The notes: a model not told the origin generated them from the letters alone. Shown: positions 1 through 7,478, counted from the stretch's first letter. The stretch is 10,731 nucleotides of DNA from XYA12-FULL-58-9 sp001798605 (GCA_036736205.1 DAINMX010000222.1:1-10731), one strand, 5' to 3'. Numbers and translations: made by a program.

Positions 1-81
1 GGTTGGCACCAAGTTGGCGCAGCCCAAAGACCGCGTGCTACAATCGCCTACAGGTTGGAAATGCAGGTGAGGGCCGATTGA
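1..81 (+). CDS. 3' end of an unidentified gene, possible beta-barrel C-terminus
   Basis: Frame 1 is open from the window edge to a TGA at 79-81, giving 26 residues that end in ATIAYRLEMQVRAD. The last stretch alternates hydrophobic and polar residues (I, Y, L, M, V at every second position), as an amphipathic beta strand does, which would suit the closing strand of an outer-membrane barrel. The stop overlaps the proposed TTG start of the next gene as TTGA, the same 4-nt coupling seen at the next junction (ATGA at 1458). That context is the main support; 26 codons open by chance is quite possible. The function cannot be named from this fragment. Confidence 0.4.
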   Translation, partial: GWHQVGAAQRPRATIAYRLEMQVRAD

Positions 82-1461
82 AACCAAAACTTGGGATATG
101 TGCTCTGGGGCTGGGTTGCATCCTGGCTGCGGCTTGTTGCATCCTGGCTGCCGCTTGTCAGGACTATCAATTTCTGTTCCGGCCTAACCAGCGGGTGGCG
201 ATCACCACCGTTCACGAAGTGGTGGTGCGCAACAACAACACCGACATCCTCTTCGTCGTCGACGACTCGGGCAGTATGCGTGAGGAGCAGATCAACCTGA
301 TCCGCAATACTGGCGTGTTCATCGAGGAAGTTAGCAAATCGGAGAATGCTTACCGGGTCGGGGTTATCACCACCAACGCCAACGACGAAGATGGCAATGC
401 TCAGATCCCAGACGCCCTAGGTACCGACGGCGGCCGCTTGCGAATGCGCCGTGCGACCAATATCGAGCTCACGGCTGCAAATCCAGATTTTGGTCTTGGC
501 GAGGACTTGGGTCTGAACATACCCTGTGCCAACACCACCCGCGATACCCGCTACGCAGATGAGTTCTATTTGGTGCGTCCCGACCTCGACTCGGCAAACC
601 TCGAAGCAGAGCGCTGTCACCTCATCAAAGACTTCATGGCCACGGTGGCGAGCCTTGGTATCGCTGGCACCGGGCGAGAGGCCGGTCTCCAAGCGGTGAA
701 GAAGGCGCTGCAGCCCACCGATGCGAATGTAGTGACTCGCAATGAGGGGTTCATCCGCGGCGACGCCGATCTGGCGTTGGTTTTTCTTACCGATGAGGAC
801 GACTGCAGCTTTGCTGATTATTGCGCTCATACAACGGATCCCGATTGTCGTTGGGCCAACGAGGTTTGCTACGAGCAGATCCGCAACGCTGTGCCGGCCC
901 AGGATTACGTTGATTTCCTCTCCGCGTACAAGCGCGAGAACGCCGGCATTCGCAACGTGCGCGCTGCGTTGATCGCCGCGGGCACCGTGGCTGGTGATGA
1001 AGCTGGCTCCTTCGAGGTTCGTGGCTGTCGCATCACTGGGGGGCAGCCGTCCACAACCTGCGGGTGCTGGACCTCAACCGATTCCGACTACTTCTGTGGC
1101 TATCTGCACGATCAATTCAGCCATCCGTGCTCGGAGGAGGGGATGACGGGTTGCACAGTCGATCCCGGTAATGGCACCCATTGCAAGNNNNNNNNNNNNN
1201 NNNNNNNNNNNNNNNNNNNNNNNNNNNNNNNNNNNNNNNNNNNNNNNNNNNNNNNNNNNNNNNNNNNNNNNNNNNNNNNNNNNNNNNGCCGACTGCAACG
1301 ATTGCAGTGATGCAGTCTGTGTGGATGGTGCCTGGCGTCTCGAGAACGACAAGGAGATCTGCCTCGCCTGTAACCTCAAAAAAGACACTGGCGACGATTT
1401 TGTCCTCACCATCCTCAATGAGGTCGTTGGATTTGACGGTGGCCCCGGGGGAGATCCATGA
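78..1461 (+). CDS. vWA-domain lipoprotein, Cys-rich, interrupted by a scaffold gap
   Basis: Probable outer-membrane lipoprotein with a von Willebrand factor A domain, a fold that binds a metal ion and protein ligands; its partner is unknown. I start it at TTG 78, preceded by AGGTGAGGG (65-73), because this gives a clean signal peptide (MKPK, then a hydrophobic stretch) ending in a lipobox; an in-frame TTG at 3 would add 25 residues with no such signal. The lipobox is duplicated, so lipidation could be at C20 or C27; C27 is followed by Gln, compatible with outer-membrane sorting. The MIDAS motif DDSGS is at residues 62-66, and FLTDEDDCS at 236-244 carries the later acidic MIDAS part. From about residue 240 the protein is rich in Cys, suggesting disulfides. 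It reads in frame to K370, ending exactly at 1187. After the gap, the frame starting at 1288 (ADCNDCSDAVCVDG...) continues to TGA 1459-1461 with the same Cys-rich style, so I treat both as one gene. The frames agree only if the true gap is a multiple of 3. The next gene overlaps by ATGA. Confidence 0.8.
117..158 (+). repeat. 21-bp tandem duplication that doubles the lipobox
   Basis: Two adjacent 21-bp units (117-137 and 138-158) differ at one base only (G/C at the 15th position). The repeat is in frame, and each copy encodes CILAAAC, so the vWA protein carries two lipobox-like Cys sites (C20/C21 and C27) in a row. The difference is silent (gcg/gcc, both Ala). Confidence 0.9.
1188..1287. other. 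Assembly gap (100 N)
   Basis: Exactly 100 unknown bases, the usual placeholder for a scaffold join of unknown length. It lies inside the vWA lipoprotein gene. The upstream codon ends at 1187 and the plausible downstream frame begins at 1288, so the real missing length should be divisible by three. Reading straight through 100 N shifts frame and gives a false stop at 1308-1310. Confidence 0.98.
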
Positions 1462-1931
1462 GGTTTCTGAGCCAAATCTCATGGCCCGGGAGATCCGCCA
1501 TCACGGCCATCTTGCTGGCTTTGGTGACGCTTGTCTTTTTGGCCGGCTGTCAAGACGATGACATTGGCGTCGACTGCAAGGGCATGGATATCCCGGTGGA
1601 GAGTGGCGCGACGAGTGAGGGTGACGTGATGCGGGCCCAGGGCTCCGAGATCGTCGAGTACAATGCCGAGTTTCCCTGTCAGACCACCGTTTGCATCGCG
1701 ACCCTCGGGCGCGGTGGCTACTGTACCCAAGAATGCACTCGTGATGAGCAATGTCCCCAAGCGTTCTCATGTCGCCAGGTCATGGATATCGGCCCCTTCG
1801 CCGACTCCAAGTACTGTTCGTGGAAAGAGTGCGAGAACGACGACGAGTGCGGCGACCCCTACGAATATGCCTGCGCCAAGGTCGAAGAGCTCAGTCTTGG
1901 CGAGGTGGTCAAGCTCTGTGGTTGGCGCTGA
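1458..1931 (+). CDS. Small Cys-rich lipoprotein
   Basis: A 157-residue predicted lipoprotein of unknown function. The N-terminus has a basic region (R2, R12), a hydrophobic stretch (about 14-29) and a lipobox FLAGC with the lipidated Cys at 31; Gln follows, so outer-membrane localisation is likely. The mature part has 12 further Cys in spaced pairs (for example CTQEC at 89-93, then C99 and C105; CENDDEC at 125-131), a pattern common in secreted myxobacterial lipoproteins and suggestive of disulfides. Its ATG overlaps the stop of the vWA gene (ATGA), so the two are probably translated together and may act together at the cell surface. No catalytic motif is visible. Confidence 0.85.
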   Translation: MRFLSQISWPGRSAITAILLALVTLVFLAGCQDDDIGVDCKGMDIPVESGATSEGDVMRAQGSEIVEYNAEFPCQTTVCIATLGRGGYCTQECTRDEQCPQAFSCRQVMDIGPFADSKYCSWKECENDDECGDPYEYACAKVEELSLGEVVKLCGWR

Positions 1932-1954
1932 GCCGTATTTCCAGTCAACCCTCC

Positions 1955-1978
1955 CGTGTCGTTGTGCGCCTTGACACG
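1955..1978 (+). promoter_or_regulatory. Inverted repeat CGTGTC-N12-GACACG over the -35 of nuoJ
   Basis: A perfect 6-bp dyad: CGTGTC at 1955-1960 and GACACG at 1973-1978. The right half covers most of the TTGACA -35 candidate, so a bound repressor could block the promoter. It could equally be a weak hairpin behind the lipoprotein gene; there is no T-tract. A 6-bp dyad can also arise by chance. Confidence 0.25.
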
Positions 1979-2000
1979 AACTGCCCCTCGGTGGTGTAAG
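1971..2000 (+). promoter_or_regulatory. Candidate sigma70 promoter for nuoJKL-rpe
   Basis: A perfect -35 TTGACA (1971-1976) is followed, 18 bp later, by a -10-like TGTAAG (1995-2000, 4 of 6 consensus bases) with a TG at 1992-1993 in the extended -10 position. It lies in the 94-nt gap between the lipoprotein gene and nuoJ and points towards nuoJ. The predicted start would leave a leader of roughly 20 nt. It is based on pattern only. Confidence 0.45.
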
Positions 2001-2025
2001 CAGGCCCGGACAAAGGGTTTTCGGG

Positions 2026-2568
2026 ATGCTAGAACAGGTTTCTCCTTCGTTTTTGCTGTTTGTGCCAATCGCACTCTTTACGGTGGCCGGCGCTTGCGGC
2101 GTGGCGTTTTCGCGCAACATTGTCTACGCCGCGTTTTCTCTGCTCGCCTGCTTCGTCGGGATGGTCGGCTTGTTTGCTTTTCTTTCCGCCGACTTCCTCG
2201 CTGTGGTGCAGCTTATGGTGTACGTCGGCGGGATCTTGGTTCTGATCCTATTTGCCATCATGCTCACCAACAAAATAAGCGAGGTCCGGCGGTCCAACCC
2301 CTCGAGCAACATCGTCATGGGTGGCGTGTTGATGATCGTTCTCATCACAGCGCTTTTGGGCGTGGTCTTTGGCTTTCCTTGGACTGTGGGAGCGCCGCAG
2401 CCGTTTGCAGCCACAACTGAAACGATCGGTCGCGCGTTTCTCGGCAGCTACCTTTTGCCCTTTGAGGTCGCGGGGCTTCTTCTGCTCGCGGCGTTGTTGG
2501 CCGCGGTGGTGGTCGCGCGCAAAGAGATGACACCCGCGGAGCAAGACGGCAAAGGAGGGACACCATGA
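2026..2568 (+). CDS. nuoJ: NADH-quinone oxidoreductase subunit J (complex I)
   Basis: Membrane subunit of respiratory complex I (NDH-1), near the junction between the hydrophilic arm and the proton-pumping arm; it works with NuoK, NuoA and NuoH in coupling quinone reduction to proton transfer. The 180 residues contain five hydrophobic segments (about 9-28, 31-52, 57-80, 94-116, 141-164). Family features are SRNIVYAAFSLL near 29-40, the central segment VYVGGILVLILFAIML around 65-80, and the C-terminal LPFEVAGLLLLAALLAAVVVA. The start ATG has a modest Shine-Dalgarno-like AAAGGG (2012-2017). The last codons overlap nuoK as ATGA, with the strong nuoK ribosome site inside the nuoJ 3' end. There is no nuoI upstream, where it would normally sit; a lipoprotein gene precedes it instead. 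Confidence 0.95.
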   Translation: MLEQVSPSFLLFVPIALFTVAGACGVAFSRNIVYAAFSLLACFVGMVGLFAFLSADFLAVVQLMVYVGGILVLILFAIMLTNKISEVRRSNPSSNIVMGGVLMIVLITALLGVVFGFPWTVGAPQPFAATTETIGRAFLGSYLLPFEVAGLLLLAALLAAVVVARKEMTPAEQDGKGGTP

Positions 2569-2885
2569 CCGTGGGTTTGGAGCATTTCCTCGTTGTGGCC
2601 GCGCTCCTGTTTGGCATCGGTTTTTACACGGTGGTCACCCGCAAGAACGCTGTGGCGATTCTCATGGGGGTTGAGATCATTCTCAACGCCGCGAATCTCA
2701 ATTTCGTCGCTTTCTCGCGTTACGCCTGGGGTGGCACCCCTGCCGCCCTCGCTGGCCAGGTCATTCCCGTGTTTGTCATCATGATCGCAGCGGCGGAAGC
2801 CGCGGTGGGATTGGCGATTGTCCTCGCCATTTTTTCCAACTGGCGAACCATCGACACTGGGGTCACCACTTCCCTGCGTGACTAG
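2565..2885 (+). CDS. nuoK: NADH-quinone oxidoreductase subunit K (complex I)
   Basis: A 106-residue membrane subunit of complex I, related to MrpC, with three hydrophobic segments (about 6-23, 29-50, 65-90). The two membrane-embedded glutamates typical of the family are present: E37 in GVEIILNAANLN and E78 in IAAAEAAVGLA, which belong to the central proton path. Length is normal (about 100). The ATG overlaps the nuoJ stop by 4 nt and has a strong Shine-Dalgarno AAGGAGGG (2552-2559) 5 nt in front, so coupled translation is likely. nuoL follows after 21 nt. Confidence 0.96.
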   Translation: MTVGLEHFLVVAALLFGIGFYTVVTRKNAVAILMGVEIILNAANLNFVAFSRYAWGGTPAALAGQVIPVFVIMIAAAEAAVGLAIVLAIFSNWRTIDTGVTTSLRD

Positions 2886-2906
2886 CTAACCTAGAGGCTC
2901 TAAGGC

Positions 2907-5291
2907 ATGCATCCAACCGCTGAGCTCACCCATACGACTCAATTCTCGCTTCTCTGGCTCATCCCGGTTTTGCCGCTGATTGGCGCTGCCATCAACGGCA
3001 TGTTCGGCAAGAAGCTGATGAACCGTTTTGGCAAGGCCGCAAATCACAGCATCGCCATCGTGCTGCCCTCCATCAGCTTCATCATCACCGTGGTGGCGTT
3101 CATCAAAATGATGGGCCTCGATGAGCACGCGCGAGTGTTGAGTCAGAACTTGTTCCCATTTTTGCATGTCGGGCTTCTCGACGCAGATCTCGCCTTCTGG
3201 TTCGATCCACTCTCGGGCACCCTGACCTTGGTCGTCACCGGCATTGGTACGCTCATTCACGTCTATTCCATGGGTTACATGGCTGACGACAAAAGCTACC
3301 CGCGTTTTTTCGCCTATCTCAACCTATTCATGGCATCGATGCTCACTCTGGTGTTGGGCGACAATCTGTTGGTCATGTTTATCGGTTGGGAAGGTGTGGG
3401 CCTTTGCTCCTACCTACTCATCTCCTTCTGGTTCACCGAGAATGCCAACGCCGTTGCCGGCAACAAGGCGTTCATCGTCAACCGTGTTGGCGATTTTGGG
3501 TTCATTATGGGCATGGCCCTACTCTTCTGGGGGATGATGGGGGGCTACGCCGGTAGCCTGGGGACTGGTACCGACAGCTATGAGGCCGGATACTGGAAGG
3601 CGCCAGCGGATCACCAAACCGCACACATCTCCAACATTGAGGCCGATGAGCTCTGCAAACAATACGGTGGCTGCACCGGCGCAATGAAAACCACCGCCGG
3701 TCGAACCTTGGCTGAGCGTTTCAACGCGCCCAGACAGGCACCGCCTACGAGTTTGCGTTTTGACGCCATTCGCGCACGGATTGGGGCTGACCAAGAGGCC
3801 TGGGCCGAAGACAGCATCAACACCAAAACTTTCATGGGGGTGCCCCTGATTGTCCTCGTCTGCATTTTTCTGTTTATCGGTGCCACTGGCAAGAGCGCGC
3901 AAATCCCGTTGTTTGTCTGGCTTCCCGACGCCATGGCAGGACCCACACCCGTTTCAGCCTTGATTCACGCGGCGACCATGGTCACCGCGGGTGTCTACAT
4001 GGTGGCGCGGTGCAATTTCCTGTTCTCGATTTCGCCCACCGCCATGACCGTGGTCGCGCTGGTTGGTGCCGCTACCGCGCTGTTTGCGGCTACCATTGGT
4101 CTGTTTCAGTATGACATCAAAAAGGTCTTGGCCTATTCGACGGTGTCACAGCTCGGATACATGTTCATCGGCGTCGGCGTCGGTGCCTACTGGGCCGGTT
4201 CCTACCACCTCCTCAACCACGCGATCTTCAAGGCGTTGCTCTTCCTTGGTTCGGGCTCGGTCATCCTCGGTTGTCACCACAACCAAGACATGCGCAAGAT
4301 GGGCGGTCTGAAGAAGTACATGCCGCTCACGCACTGGACCTATTTCGCCGGCTGCATTGCGATCACCACAGCGCCGGTGTTCTTTCTCGCTAACGGTTTC
4401 TTCTCCAAAGACGAAATTCTCTGGAAGGCTTTCTCGGCCAATCACCTGCTCGTTCCCGGATGGACGATCTGGCTGCTCGGTTTCGTCGGCGCGGGCCTCA
4501 CATCCTTTTATATGTGGCGCAGCTACTACATGACCTTCACCGGCGAGTATCGCGGCGAGGCCCGTGGACACGGCCATGGCGATGATCATGCCGACGCGCA
4601 TGCGGACAGTCATGGCCATCACGGTGGCGAGCCCCACGAGTCACCCCGATCGATGACTTGGGTCTTGGTGGCGTTGGCGGCTTTGATCATCCCCACGGGC
4701 ATCCTCGGTATGTGGCCTCTGGTGTTTCACAACGAGCCTTTGTTCGAGCAACTGCTGCACCCGGTGATGGGTGCGGCGACGGCCTCGCTCGATTGGATGC
4801 ACAGTGTTACTGCTGAAGGGATCCTAGCGGGGGCTTCGGTTGTGTTGGCCCTTGGCAGCTGGTTTTTCGCCAGAGCCATGTACAAAGATGCGAAGAGCGA
4901 AGTGCCGGCTCGATTGCTTGCCAACAAGTCGGCATGGGTCCGCATCCCGCACAAGATCATTTACAACAAGTACTTTGTCGATGAGCTCTACGATTGGGCC
5001 GTTGTGCGTCGGGCCCGACAGCTCTCGCGGATCCTCTTCTGGTTCGACCAAAAGATCATTGACGGCTTGGTGAACTTCACTGGTTTTCTTGGACGCATGG
5101 TCTCGGCCATCGACGGCCTCATCGACTCACTCATCGTCGATGGCATGGTCAACGGTGTGGCGCAGATCTTCGCGGCGCTGGGTAATCAGGTGCGCAAGCT
5201 ACAGACGGGGCGCATACAGACCTACCTAGCCGGTGCGATCGTCGGGGCGCTGCTTTTGGTCCTGGTCAACTTCGCCCTTTTCTTTGAATGA
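2907..5291 (+). CDS. nuoL: NADH-quinone oxidoreductase subunit L (complex I), enlarged
   Basis: The distal antiporter-like proton-pumping subunit of complex I. Its long C-terminal amphipathic helix (here about 695-770) runs along the membrane arm and ends in a last TM segment (about 773-792). Key residues are kept: E162 in WEGVGLCSY, K329 in GKSAQIP, H354 in SALIHAATMVTAGVY, K442 in FKALLFLG, and K501-D502 in FFSKDEIL; by memory of E. coli numbering, three of these sit about 100 residues later. At 794 residues it is far longer than the usual 610-670. Net growth of about 82 residues lies between E162 and K329, as a hydrophilic loop (about 213-306) with a Cys pair C250/C256. A second loop (about 547-582) is His-rich, with 8 His between 555 and 577. 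Both loops should be periplasmic if topology follows the family. nuoM and nuoN do not follow; rpe starts 4 nt after the stop. Confidence 0.96.
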   Translation: MHPTAELTHTTQFSLLWLIPVLPLIGAAINGMFGKKLMNRFGKAANHSIAIVLPSISFIITVVAFIKMMGLDEHARVLSQNLFPFLHVGLLDADLAFWFDPLSGTLTLVVTGIGTLIHVYSMGYMADDKSYPRFFAYLNLFMASMLTLVLGDNLLVMFIGWEGVGLCSYLLISFWFTENANAVAGNKAFIVNRVGDFGFIMGMALLFWGMMGGYAGSLGTGTDSYEAGYWKAPADHQTAHISNIEADELCKQYGGCTGAMKTTAGRTLAERFNAPRQAPPTSLRFDAIRARIGADQEAWAEDSINTKTFMGVPLIVLVCIFLFIGATGKSAQIPLFVWLPDAMAGPTPVSALIHAATMVTAGVYMVARCNFLFSISPTAMTVVALVGAATALFAATIGLFQYDIKKVLAYSTVSQLGYMFIGVGVGAYWAGSYHLLNHAIFKALLFLGSGSVILGCHHNQDMRKMGGLKKYMPLTHWTYFAGCIAITTAPVFFLANGFFSKDEILWKAFSANHLLVPGWTIWLLGFVGAGLTSFYMWRSYYMTFTGEYRGEARGHGHGDDHADAHADSHGHHGGEPHESPRSMTWVLVALAALIIPTGILGMWPLVFHNEPLFEQLLHPVMGAATASLDWMHSVTAEGILAGASVVLALGSWFFARAMYKDAKSEVPARLLANKSAWVRIPHKIIYNKYFVDELYDWAVVRRARQLSRILFWFDQKIIDGLVNFTGFLGRMVSAIDGLIDSLIVDGMVNGVAQIFAALGNQVRKLQTGRIQTYLAGAIVGALLLVLVNFALFFE

Positions 5292-5295
5292 AAGA

Positions 5296-6018
5296 ATGAG
5301 CGATCAGATGGCACGCCCGTTGTTGATCGCTCCATCGATTCTTTCTGCTGATCACGCTCGCCTGGCCGAGGAGATCGCAGCTGTTACTGCGGTGGGTGCC
5401 GATTGGATCCACGTTGACGTCATGGATGGCCACTTCGTCCCCAATCTCACCTGGGGGCCACCGGTCATCGCGTCGATTCGCAAGGTCACCAAGCTTCCCC
5501 TCGATGTCCACTTGATGATCGAGGAGCCCGAGCGCTCTATCGAAAAGTATGTGAAGGCAGGCGCCGACTGGCTGACCGTACACGTTGAGGCGAGCGTGCA
5601 TCTGCACCGTACGCTCACTCAAATACGTGAAGCGGGGGCGCGCCCAGGTGTTGCTCTCAATCCATCGACGCCGCTCTCGGGCGTGGTCAATGTCTTGCAC
5701 CTCGTCGATTTGGTCCTGATCATGACCGTCAATCCGGGCTTTGGCGGTCAATCGTTCATTGCCGAGATGCTTGGGAAAATATCCGCCCTGCGGGCCTTAT
5801 GCGAAGAGCGCAATCTCGACGTCAACATCGAGGTTGACGGTGGCATCGACCCCAACACCATCGGCAAAGTTTCCGCGGCTGGTGCCAACGCTTTTGTTGC
5901 GGGCAGTGCCATCTTCGGCAGCGCCGACTACGGTGCCACGATCACCACCATGCGCAGAAATGCGTCGGCAGCGCCGTACGCGCCTGTCTTGGGTCCCATC
6001 GACTTCTCGTTGGTGTAG
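5296..6018 (+). CDS. rpe: Ribulose-phosphate 3-epimerase
   Basis: Cytosolic TIM-barrel enzyme that interconverts D-ribulose 5-phosphate and D-xylulose 5-phosphate in the pentose phosphate pathway (and the Calvin cycle where present). From ATG 5296 it is 240 residues, slightly above the usual 215-230; ATG 5308 would also serve (236 residues). Frame is open upstream into nuoL, but that part has no family similarity. Motifs in order: APSILSAD (12-19), HVDVMDGHFVPN (39-50), DVHLMIEEPE (70-79), ADWLTVHVEA, NPSTPL, MTVNPGFGGQSF (143-154), VDGGI (180-184) and AGSAIFGS. Expected metal ligands H39, D41, H72 and D181 are present; D41 and D181 are also the acid-base pair. It begins 4 nt after nuoL, so it is probably cotranscribed with nuoJKL, an unusual partnership. 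The C-terminal 15-20 residues are unremarkable. Confidence 0.95.
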   Translation: MSDQMARPLLIAPSILSADHARLAEEIAAVTAVGADWIHVDVMDGHFVPNLTWGPPVIASIRKVTKLPLDVHLMIEEPERSIEKYVKAGADWLTVHVEASVHLHRTLTQIREAGARPGVALNPSTPLSGVVNVLHLVDLVLIMTVNPGFGGQSFIAEMLGKISALRALCEERNLDVNIEVDGGIDPNTIGKVSAAGANAFVAGSAIFGSADYGATITTMRRNASAAPYAPVLGPIDFSLV

Positions 6019-6158
6019 CCCTCGTCCGTCGATGATCAATACAATTATTCGAGGACATCGATGAGGTTCTCCCGCCGCATTTCTATTTGTTCATAGAGGG
6101 TGTTTCCTCGCACTCATTGGGGGTGGATCTCGATCAGGTTAGCGTCTAGAACACACCG
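6019..6158. other. Intergenic region, rpe to the DUF5690-type gene
   Basis: No gene is seen in these 140 nt. An imperfect stem pairs CCTC (6020-6023) with GAGG (6063-6066) and, after a 4-nt bulge, GTCGATG (6028-6034) with CATCGAT (6056-6062, ending in a G-T wobble), around a 21-nt loop. It starts just after the rpe stop, so it could slow or end transcription, but it lacks a T-tract. A TACAAT (6040-6045) resembles a -10 box, but I find no convincing -35. Promoter and terminator assignments are therefore open. Confidence 0.3.
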
Positions 6159-7478
6159 GTGACTCTATCGACACCTATCGAAAAATCTCCTGGTGCCTTG
6201 CAGCGAAAACTTGCCGGTACGTCCGTCGTTTGGTTCACGATGTACGCCGTGGCGGCGGCCTTCACTACCTATTTCTGCATGTATGCTTTTCGCAAGCCGT
6301 TCGCGGTAGGGCTCTACGCGGGGGATACATTCTTCGGCCTTGCGCTCAAGGATGCGCTGATTATCAGCCAGCTCTTGGGGTACGCCTTGTCAAAATGGCT
6401 CGGCGTTAAGTTCATCTCTGAGCTTCAGCCCCAGTTCAGAAAGCTTGCTCTCATAAGTATGATCGTTTTTGCGCAACTGTGTCTGGTTGCCTTTGCGTTC
6501 TTGCCGCCGGGAGGACGCGTGGTGGCCATGTTTTTCAATGGTTTGCCGCTCGGTTGTGTGTGGGGCTTGATCTTCGGCTATCTCGAGGGGCGACGCGTCT
6601 CAGAGATTCTCGGGGCTGGCCTGAGTTGTTCTTATATTGTTGCGAGCGGCGGCGTCAAAAGCGTCGGCGCGTGGCTCATGTCACTCGGGGTCCCCGAACT
6701 GTGGATGCCCATGAGTGTTGGCTTTCTGTTCTTGCCGATCTTTTTTGCTGGAACCTGGGCCCTTGCGCAGTTGCCGCCGCCGTCAAAGGAAGACATCGCG
6801 GCGCGGATGAAACGAGTGGTCATGAACGGCGCCCAGCGGCTGGCCTTTGTGCGGGAGTTTTTGCTTGGTCTCGCGGCACTCACCCTGCTGTATGTATTCG
6901 TCACGGCCTATCGCGATTTTCGTGACAATTACGCCCCAGAAATTTGGACGGAGCTCGGACTCGGCGACAGCGTGGCCATCTATTCTCTCTCGGAGCTGCC
7001 CATCGCCTTCGTGGTGATGGCAGGGCTTGCCTTGCTCTACTTGGTCAAACGCAATGACCTCGGCCTGTTGGCAGCGCACCTGTTGATGCTTGGTGGTACG
7101 GCTCTCATTGGCATTGCAACTCTAGCTTGGGATGCTGGCATTCTTGGTGGAGTGCCCTGGATGATCGTGGTGGGCTTGGGACTCTACCTTGCCTACGTGC
7201 CCTATGGCTGTGTCCTCTTTGACCGGATGATCGCGGCGATGGGAGTGACTGCCACGGCGGTATTTATGATCTACGTGACCGATGCTTCGGGTTACGCAGG
7301 TGCAATAGGGGTGATCTTGTACAAACACCTCGGACATGCCGACATGTCGAAGCTCCAGTTCTTCCGCGCTTTCTCGTATTTTGTCAGCGTCGTCGCGACG
7401 AGCGCCTTCACCTTTAGTGCCTGGTACTTCTGGCGGCGCAGCAAGTCCCGTTCGCAGGCAGCTGCTCTGGCTTCGTGA
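6159..7478 (+). CDS. DUF5690-type, MFS-like 12-TM membrane protein
   Basis: A polytopic inner-membrane protein of 439 residues with about twelve hydrophobic segments, arranged like a major facilitator transporter; substrate unknown. Stretches that I associate with the DUF5690 family are TTYFCMYAFRKPFAVG (36-51), ISQLLGYALSKWLGVKFISEL (69-89), and GLIFGYLEGRRVSEILGAGL (136-155) with the short YLEGRR loop. A hydrophilic loop at about 206-228 (PPPSKEDIAARMKR) splits two six-TM halves. The start is a GTG with no clear Shine-Dalgarno; TTG at codon 14 is an alternative, still before TM1 (about 22-42). It stands alone: 140 nt after rpe and convergent with nfuA, so the neighbours give no clue to cargo. 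The family name comes from memory of its motifs. Confidence 0.75.
   Translation: MTLSTPIEKSPGALQRKLAGTSVVWFTMYAVAAAFTTYFCMYAFRKPFAVGLYAGDTFFGLALKDALIISQLLGYALSKWLGVKFISELQPQFRKLALISMIVFAQLCLVAFAFLPPGGRVVAMFFNGLPLGCVWGLIFGYLEGRRVSEILGAGLSCSYIVASGGVKSVGAWLMSLGVPELWMPMSVGFLFLPIFFAGTWALAQLPPPSKEDIAARMKRVVMNGAQRLAFVREFLLGLAALTLLYVFVTAYRDFRDNYAPEIWTELGLGDSVAIYSLSELPIAFVVMAGLALLYLVKRNDLGLLAAHLLMLGGTALIGIATLAWDAGILGGVPWMIVVGLGLYLAYVPYGCVLFDRMIAAMGVTATAVFMIYVTDASGYAGAIGVILYKHLGHADMSKLQFFRAFSYFVSVVATSAFTFSAWYFWRRSKSRSQAAALAS

Noticed and set aside
1171..1561. Frames that start before and read through the N block
   Set aside because: Runs of N carry no stops, so these frames are artificial; only the part after 1288 in the frame ending at 1461 is credible.
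3519..3946. Antisense frames under the NuoL insert, considered as a nested gene that would explain the insert
   Set aside because: They lack a ribosome site and any recognisable motif, while the sense frame is continuous with intact NuoL residues on both sides.
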